The notes beneath the pieces are model-generated. The model was given only the letters and a program-made list of their open reading frames with translations. It did not search any database and had not been told where the DNA came from. A stretch of 11,157 nt of DNA from an uncultured beta proteobacterium (lineage in GTDB: Bacteria > Pseudomonadota > Gammaproteobacteria > Burkholderiales > Burkholderiaceae), in the NCBI GenBank assembly GCA_903827075.1, contig CAIKGX010000197.1:1-11157 (forward strand), written 5' to 3'. This document shows positions 7,418 to 11,157 of the stretch, piece after piece. The number at the start of each line of letters is the position of its first letter. The first letter of the stretch is position 1. Made by a program: the position numbers and the translations under genes.

Positions 7418-7453
7418 GCATCAAAATTAATTAATTAATAAAGAAAATATTTC
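7418..7453. other. AT-rich spacer with tetranucleotide repeats before folB
   Basis: The 36-bp gap is almost entirely A and T and contains ATTAATTAATTAATAA (7426-7441). There is no strong Shine-Dalgarno sequence, only AAAGAAAA. It could be an A/T-rich standby or translation-enhancing leader or part of an internal promoter; I find no convincing -35/-10 pair. Confidence 0.4.
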
Positions 7454-7849
7454 ATGCACGCAATACTCTCTCATCCGGCTTTAGTTGATTGTCGTCGCTT
7501 GTTTTTGAGAGACTATGAAATCTATATCAATATTGGTGTACATGATTTTGAAAAGAAGGCAGAGCAACGCGTCATTCTAAATGTGGATCTGTATATTCCA
7601 CTTACCTTGAATACACCTACTAAAGATGATTTAGCTGAAGTAGTGGATTACGATTTTATGCGTGAAACCATTAAGACTATTGCTTCTCAGGGTCATATTC
7701 AGTTGCAAGAAACCTTTTGTGATGAGATTGTTGATGCGATGCTTTTACATCCAAAGGTATTGGCCGCACGTGTAAGCACTGCTAAGCCTGACGTCTATCC
7801 TGATTGTCATTCTGTCGGCGTCGAAGTATTTCGAATGAAGTTGGCTTAA
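7454..7849 (+). CDS. folB: Dihydroneopterin aldolase family protein (FolB/FolX-like)
   Basis: FolB converts 7,8-dihydroneopterin to 6-hydroxymethyl-dihydropterin and glycolaldehyde in folate synthesis; the related FolX epimerises dihydroneopterin triphosphate. The 131-residue product shows the tunnelling-fold pattern: IYINIGVHDFEKKAEQRVILNVDL, where Glu37 of AEQR falls at the catalytic or substrate-anchoring Glu position, then VVDYDFM, the LQETFCDEIVDAML helix, and STAKPDVYPDCHSVGVEV, where Lys111 aligns with the conserved catalytic Lys of FolB. It is about 12-15 residues longer at the N terminus than E. coli FolB; no closer downstream ATG would preserve the first strand, so the ATG at 7454 is kept despite a weak ribosome binding site. 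FolB is preferred over FolX because of Lys and of the neighbouring pteridine reductase, but the distinction is not certain. ttcA starts 8 nt downstream. Confidence 0.82.
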   Translation: MHAILSHPALVDCRRLFLRDYEIYINIGVHDFEKKAEQRVILNVDLYIPLTLNTPTKDDLAEVVDYDFMRETIKTIASQGHIQLQETFCDEIVDAMLLHPKVLAARVSTAKPDVYPDCHSVGVEVFRMKLA

Positions 7850-7857
7850 TTAAAATT

Positions 7858-8790
7858 ATGGTGAAAAGTATTGACGCGACCATGAGTGATACCCGAAAAG
7901 TTGTTTTCGAAGAAAACAAGCTCGAGAAAAAGTTATGCCGTTTAGTTGGCCAAGCAATTGGCGACTTTGGCATGATCCAAGAGGGGGATAAAGTCATGGT
8001 GTGCGTATCTGGAGGCAAGGATAGTTATGCCATGCTTGATATTCTCTTAAAGCTTCGTGAACGCGCCCCGATCAATTTTGAGATTGTTGCGGTAAATCTA
8101 GATCAGAAGCAACCAGAATTTCCAGCAGAAGTATTGCCTAATTATTTGAGTAGCTTGGGTGTGCAGTTTCATATTGAAAACCAAGATACTTATAGTATTG
8201 TCAAAAGGGTTATTCCAGAGGGGAAAACAACATGTGGTTTGTGCTCCCGTTTACGTCGCGGTATTTTGTATCGTGTAGCCGATGAGTTGGGTGCCACCAA
8301 GATTGCTTTAGGTCATCACCGCGATGACATCTTAGAGACCTTGTTATTGAATATGTTTTTCGCTGGCAAGCTGAAGGGTATGCCACCAAAATTACGTTCT
8401 GACGATGGAAAACATATTGTGATTCGTCCCTTGGCTTATGTTCCTGAGAAATTACTCGAGCGCTATGCGGGCGATATGAACTTCCCCATCATTCCATGTA
8501 ATTTGTGTGGCAGCCAGCCTAATTTGCAAAGGGGTGCCATGAAAGAGATGCTGCGCGAGTGGGAAAAGAAACACCCTGGTCGTGTTGAAAACCTCTTTCG
8601 CTCAATGCACCATATCGTCCCATCCCATTTAATGGATGGTGAGGCTTTTGATTTCCAAAATCTCGAAATCTCTACTGAGCTCACCGGCATTGCCGCAAGA
8701 TCGGCTGGTGATAAAGCGATTGATGAGAAAGAAATGGATGAATTGGCGTGTGGAAGCCTCATTCAAGGGACTTATAATCCCTCTTTATGA
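7858..8790 (+). CDS. ttcA: tRNA 2-thiocytidine(32) synthetase
   Basis: TtcA activates C32 of certain tRNAs with ATP and inserts sulfur, giving 2-thiocytidine; it holds a [4Fe-4S] cluster. The 310-residue product has the PP-loop SGGKDS at residues 51-56, the CxxC pair Cys126/Cys129 in TTCGLCSRLRRG, the ALGHHRDDILET block, and Cys214xxCys217 in PCNLCGSQPNLQRG. The first pair and one Cys of the second correspond to the cluster ligands known in E. coli. Similarity continues to VPSHLMD. The frame stays open upstream to a TTG at 7804 inside folB, but the ATG at 7858 avoids that overlap; ATG at 7882 (residue 9) is an alternative, and neither has a good Shine-Dalgarno. The stop overlaps the glmU start as ATGA, so translation of the two is probably coupled. 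Confidence 0.95.
   Translation: MVKSIDATMSDTRKVVFEENKLEKKLCRLVGQAIGDFGMIQEGDKVMVCVSGGKDSYAMLDILLKLRERAPINFEIVAVNLDQKQPEFPAEVLPNYLSSLGVQFHIENQDTYSIVKRVIPEGKTTCGLCSRLRRGILYRVADELGATKIALGHHRDDILETLLLNMFFAGKLKGMPPKLRSDDGKHIVIRPLAYVPEKLLERYAGDMNFPIIPCNLCGSQPNLQRGAMKEMLREWEKKHPGRVENLFRSMHHIVPSHLMDGEAFDFQNLEISTELTGIAARSAGDKAIDEKEMDELACGSLIQGTYNPSL
8766..8782 (+). promoter_or_regulatory. Small hairpin covering the only SD-like sequence before glmU
   Basis: AGGGA (8766-8770) can pair with TCCCT (8778-8782) across a 7-nt loop, ending 4 nt before the glmU ATG at 8787. AAGGGA is the only purine-rich ribosome-binding candidate upstream and is otherwise about 16 nt away. Translating ribosomes finishing ttcA would open the stem, which fits coupling. 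The stem is only 5 bp. Confidence 0.35.
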
Positions 8791-10253
8791 ACATCGTTAT
8801 TTTGGCTGCTGGGCAAGGAAAGCGGATGAAATCCGCTCTGCCCAAGGTGCTGCAAACTCTGGCTGGCAAGCCACTCCTCCAGCATGTCTTGGCTACGGCT
8901 TTGTCATTGCAAGGTAAGCAGACTAAAACCGGTCCTATTGTTGTCGTTGGGCATGGGGCCGCTGATGTTAAAGAATTCTTAATTTCCACGAGTCAAATAG
9001 ACCCCGCCTTTTGCAAGGTAACTACGGTATTGCAGGCAGAGCAAAAAGGGACTGGCCATGCTTTATTGCAAGCACTCTCTAAACTCGATGTGGATGAGCC
9101 CACTTTAGTTCTTTATGGTGATGTACCACTTACTACCAAAAAGACCCTTTCTAAATTGGCTAAATTGGCTGATGGTGTTCGTGGGCAAGATTGCGCTCTT
9201 GCACTTTTGACTCAAGATTTAAGTAATCCAACGGGTTATGGTCGTATCGTGCGCGATGCTGATGGATCGGTGAAAGAGATCGTCGAAGAAAAAGATGCTA
9301 CTTCCGCCCAGAAATCTATTTTAGAAATCAATACCGGCATCATGGTGTTGCCAACAAGTGCCCTGAAGAAGTGGCTCAAAGCCTTGCGCGCAAGCAATGC
9401 CCAGGGCGAGTATTACCTGACTGATGTCATTGCGATGGCTGTGAAAGATGGCGTACCCATACGTACTACTCAAGCTGATGCCGAATATGAAACCGTTGGT
9501 GTAAATAGTCGTGATCAATTAGCAAGTCTAGAACGAGTACATCAACGCAATATTGCCAATCAGCTTATGGATGCTGGCGTATCGCTAGCGGATCCTGCGC
9601 GTATTGATGTGCGCGGAGTCCTTGAGTGCGGCACCGATGTTTTTATCGATATCGGATGCGTATTTGAGGGTTGCGTCACTTTGGCTTCGGGCACGAAGAT
9701 TGGCCCTTACTGCATCATTCGCAATAGCGTGATTGGTAAAGGGGTGACTATTCAGGCCTTCAGCCACATTGATGGTGCAAAGGTGGGCTCAAGTTCTATC
9801 ATCGGGCCTTATGCCCGTTTACGGCCCGGCGCTGATTTGGCTAATGATGTTCACATTGGCAACTTTGTTGAGGTCAAGAACAGCAAGATTGCATCCAATA
9901 GCAAAGCCAATCACTTGGCGTATGTAGGCGATTCGATCGTGGGCTCTAGAGTCAATATTGGTGCAGGCACAATCACTTGCAACTACGATGGTGTAAATAA
10001 ACACCAAACCATTATTGAGGATGATGTTTTCATTGGTTCTGATACTCAATTGGTTGCACCGATCCGCGTAGGGCGTGGCGCTACTTTGGGTGCAGGCACC
10101 ACATTGACTAAAGATGCCCCTCCAAATCAATTAACGGTTTCGAGAGCAAGGCAAATTTCTATTCAGTGGCAGCGCCCAGTAAAGGTTGAAAAACCAGTAA
10201 GCAAAACAGTAGTAAAGAAGGCGGTTACTAAAACCGCAAAGGCTAAAAAGTAA
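8787..10253 (+). CDS. glmU: Bifunctional GlmU: glucosamine-1-P acetyltransferase / GlcNAc-1-P uridylyltransferase
   Basis: GlmU makes UDP-GlcNAc, the precursor of peptidoglycan and lipopolysaccharide: its C-terminal domain acetylates glucosamine-1-P with acetyl-CoA and its N-terminal domain transfers UMP. The N-terminal pyrophosphorylase loop is LAAGQGKRMKSALPKVL (Arg13, Lys20), followed by a QKGTGHAL block, YGDVPL with metal-binding Asp112, and GYGRIVRD. The C-terminal half has hexapeptide repeats of a left-handed beta-helix, with VEVKNSKI, catalytic His376 in KANHLAYVGDS, and GAGTITCNYDG. It has 488 residues against 456 in E. coli; a small part of the excess lies around residues 45-70 and the rest is a basic tail of about 25 residues after RPVK, rich in Lys, Ala, Thr and Val. 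The start overlaps the ttcA stop by 4 nt and the TAA shares one base with the glmS ATG. Confidence 0.97.
   Translation: MNIVILAAGQGKRMKSALPKVLQTLAGKPLLQHVLATALSLQGKQTKTGPIVVVGHGAADVKEFLISTSQIDPAFCKVTTVLQAEQKGTGHALLQALSKLDVDEPTLVLYGDVPLTTKKTLSKLAKLADGVRGQDCALALLTQDLSNPTGYGRIVRDADGSVKEIVEEKDATSAQKSILEINTGIMVLPTSALKKWLKALRASNAQGEYYLTDVIAMAVKDGVPIRTTQADAEYETVGVNSRDQLASLERVHQRNIANQLMDAGVSLADPARIDVRGVLECGTDVFIDIGCVFEGCVTLASGTKIGPYCIIRNSVIGKGVTIQAFSHIDGAKVGSSSIIGPYARLRPGADLANDVHIGNFVEVKNSKIASNSKANHLAYVGDSIVGSRVNIGAGTITCNYDGVNKHQTIIEDDVFIGSDTQLVAPIRVGRGATLGAGTTLTKDAPPNQLTVSRARQISIQWQRPVKVEKPVSKTVVKKAVTKTAKAKK
10221..10242 (+). promoter_or_regulatory. Hairpin and ribosome binding site ahead of glmS
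   Basis: Within the last codons of glmU, GCGGTT (10221-10226) and AACCGC (10232-10237) can form a 6-bp stem with a 5-nt loop. It is followed at once by AAAGG (10238-10242), a Shine-Dalgarno match 10 nt before the glmS ATG. The location would allow control of glmS initiation, or a processing site between glmU and glmS; this is inference from position. Confidence 0.45.
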
Positions 10254-11157
10254 TGTGCGGAATTGTAGGCGCAGCATCGCGGAAGAATATTGTTGATGTC
10301 CTGATTGAAGGACTGCGTCGTCTCGAATACCGTGGCTATGATTCTTGTGGCTTTGCTGTGATTAACGGCGATGATCCAAGTCATCCCATTGAACGTGCCC
10401 GTACAACAGCGCGCGTTTCTGAGCTAGCTGAGCAGGGTAAAGACTTTCATGGCACCTTGGGAATTGCGCATACGCGTTGGGCAACTCACGGTAAACCAGA
10501 TACCCAAAATGCCCATCCCCATATTTCTGGTGGCTTGATAGCAGTTGTGCATAACGGCATTATTGAGAACTATGAAGCCCTCCGTGCAGAACTCAAAGCG
10601 GCTGGCTATGAATTCACTTCAGAGACGGATACCGAAGTCATTGCGCACTTAATTCATCAAGCATATACATCTAGCAAACAAGTCGATTTGGTAGCTTCAG
10701 TCAGATCTGTATTGCCTCGATTGCATGGTGCCTATGCAATTGGAGTCATTGCGCAAGACCATCCCGATCTGTTGGTGGGTGCTCGTGTTGGTTCACCCTT
10801 GGTGGTTGCACTGGGCGAGAATGAGAATTTCTTAGCTTCCGATGCACTTGCTCTTGCAGGAAGAGCGCACTCCATGTTGTATTTGGAGGAGGGCGATGTT
10901 GCCGTTCTCAAAGCTGAAGGTGTTGAGATTATTGATCAAGCTGGCCAATCCGCCCAAAGGGATCGCAAACCTATGCCTGCGCAAGCAGATTCAGTAGATC
11001 TAGGGCCTTATCAGCATTACATGCAAAAAGAGATCTTTGAGCAGCCTCGAGCCATTGGCGATACGCTGGCAAACATCGCAAGCTTTGGTCCAGAGTTATT
11101 CGGTGCCGATTCTGAGGAATGGAAGAAGTTTGACCAAATTTTAATTTTGGCTTGTGG
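10253..11157 (+). CDS. glmS: Glutamine--fructose-6-phosphate aminotransferase, 3'-truncated by the window edge
   Basis: GlmS converts fructose-6-P and glutamine to glucosamine-6-P, the first step toward UDP-GlcNAc. 301 complete codons of an expected 610 or so are present. The ATG overlaps the glmU stop as TAATG, so that after Met removal Cys2 (MCGIVGA) is the glutaminase nucleophile. Further class II amidotransferase residues are EYRGYDS, Arg75-Trp76 in HTRWATHG, Asn101-Gly102 in VHNGIIENY, and Asp126 in ETDTEVIAH. The hinge motif HYMQKEIFEQP near residue 260 leads into the first SIS sugar-isomerase domain; the window ends in ILACG, the start of that domain's phosphate loop. There is no room for a glmS ribozyme because the upstream sequence is glmU coding sequence. 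Co-expression with glmU supplies both ends of the UDP-GlcNAc pathway. Confidence 0.97.
   Translation, partial: MCGIVGAASRKNIVDVLIEGLRRLEYRGYDSCGFAVINGDDPSHPIERARTTARVSELAEQGKDFHGTLGIAHTRWATHGKPDTQNAHPHISGGLIAVVHNGIIENYEALRAELKAAGYEFTSETDTEVIAHLIHQAYTSSKQVDLVASVRSVLPRLHGAYAIGVIAQDHPDLLVGARVGSPLVVALGENENFLASDALALAGRAHSMLYLEEGDVAVLKAEGVEIIDQAGQSAQRDRKPMPAQADSVDLGPYQHYMQKEIFEQPRAIGDTLANIASFGPELFGADSEEWKKFDQILILAC

Noticed and set aside
7804..7857. N-terminal extension of ttcA from a TTG inside folB
   Set aside because: The extra residues (SFCRRRSISNEV) are folB read in another frame and have no counterpart in TtcA; ATG at 7858 is simpler.
9819..10130. 103-codon open frame on - inside glmU
   Set aside because: Antisense to the GlmU beta-helix repeats; the repeat periodicity explains the absence of stops.
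10180..10253. glmS ribozyme or other metabolite-sensing leader
   Set aside because: The glmS start overlaps the glmU stop, so there is no leader long enough for the ribozyme fold, which is typical of Firmicutes.

Overview
The window looks like a stretch of core chromosome from a betaproteobacterium. Moderate GC (by eye mid-40s percent), tight gene packing and the gene order metF / fthC / slt / NDUFA9-like / cca / midA-like / pteridine reductase-like / folB-like / ttcA / glmU / glmS fit Burkholderiales best, and a small-genome, lower-GC lineage such as Polynucleobacter in particular. The genus is an inference from recalled gene order and composition. There is no sign of phage, plasmid, insertion sequence, CRISPR array, tRNA or rRNA.

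Layout: (1) Positions 1-1312 hold the 3' part of metF on + and fthC (5-formyl-THF cyclo-ligase) on -, with tails overlapping by 12 bp. (2) A 51-bp divergent gap leads to a + strand run at 1364-5390: a periplasmic Slt70-type lytic transglycosylase, an NDUFA9-family NAD(P)-binding protein, and CCA tRNA nucleotidyltransferase. (3) On the - strand, 6588-5401, is a MidA/NDUFAF7-family methyltransferase, convergent with cca. (4) Only 25 bp from its start codon, a second + run begins at 6614 and leaves the window: pteridine-reductase-like SDR, dihydroneopterin aldolase-like FolB, tRNA 2-thiocytidine synthetase TtcA, GlmU and the first half of GlmS. The last three are linked by ATGA and TAATG start/stop overlaps.

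Functional themes: folate and pterin metabolism (metF, fthC, SDR, folB-like), cell envelope (slt, glmU, glmS; the last two make UDP-GlcNAc), tRNA maturation (cca, ttcA), and homologues of two mitochondrial complex I factors (NDUFA9-like, NDUFAF7-like) on either side of cca.

I see no undescribed system. The points most worth a second look are a CCA enzyme whose C-terminal HD phosphohydrolase site is deleted, the NDUFA9/NDUFAF7 pairing, hairpins at the coupled ttcA-glmU and glmU-glmS junctions, a 19-nt palindrome at the end of cca, and a basic tail on GlmU. No stretch over 300 bp lacks a gene, and I saw no classical stem plus T-tract terminator.
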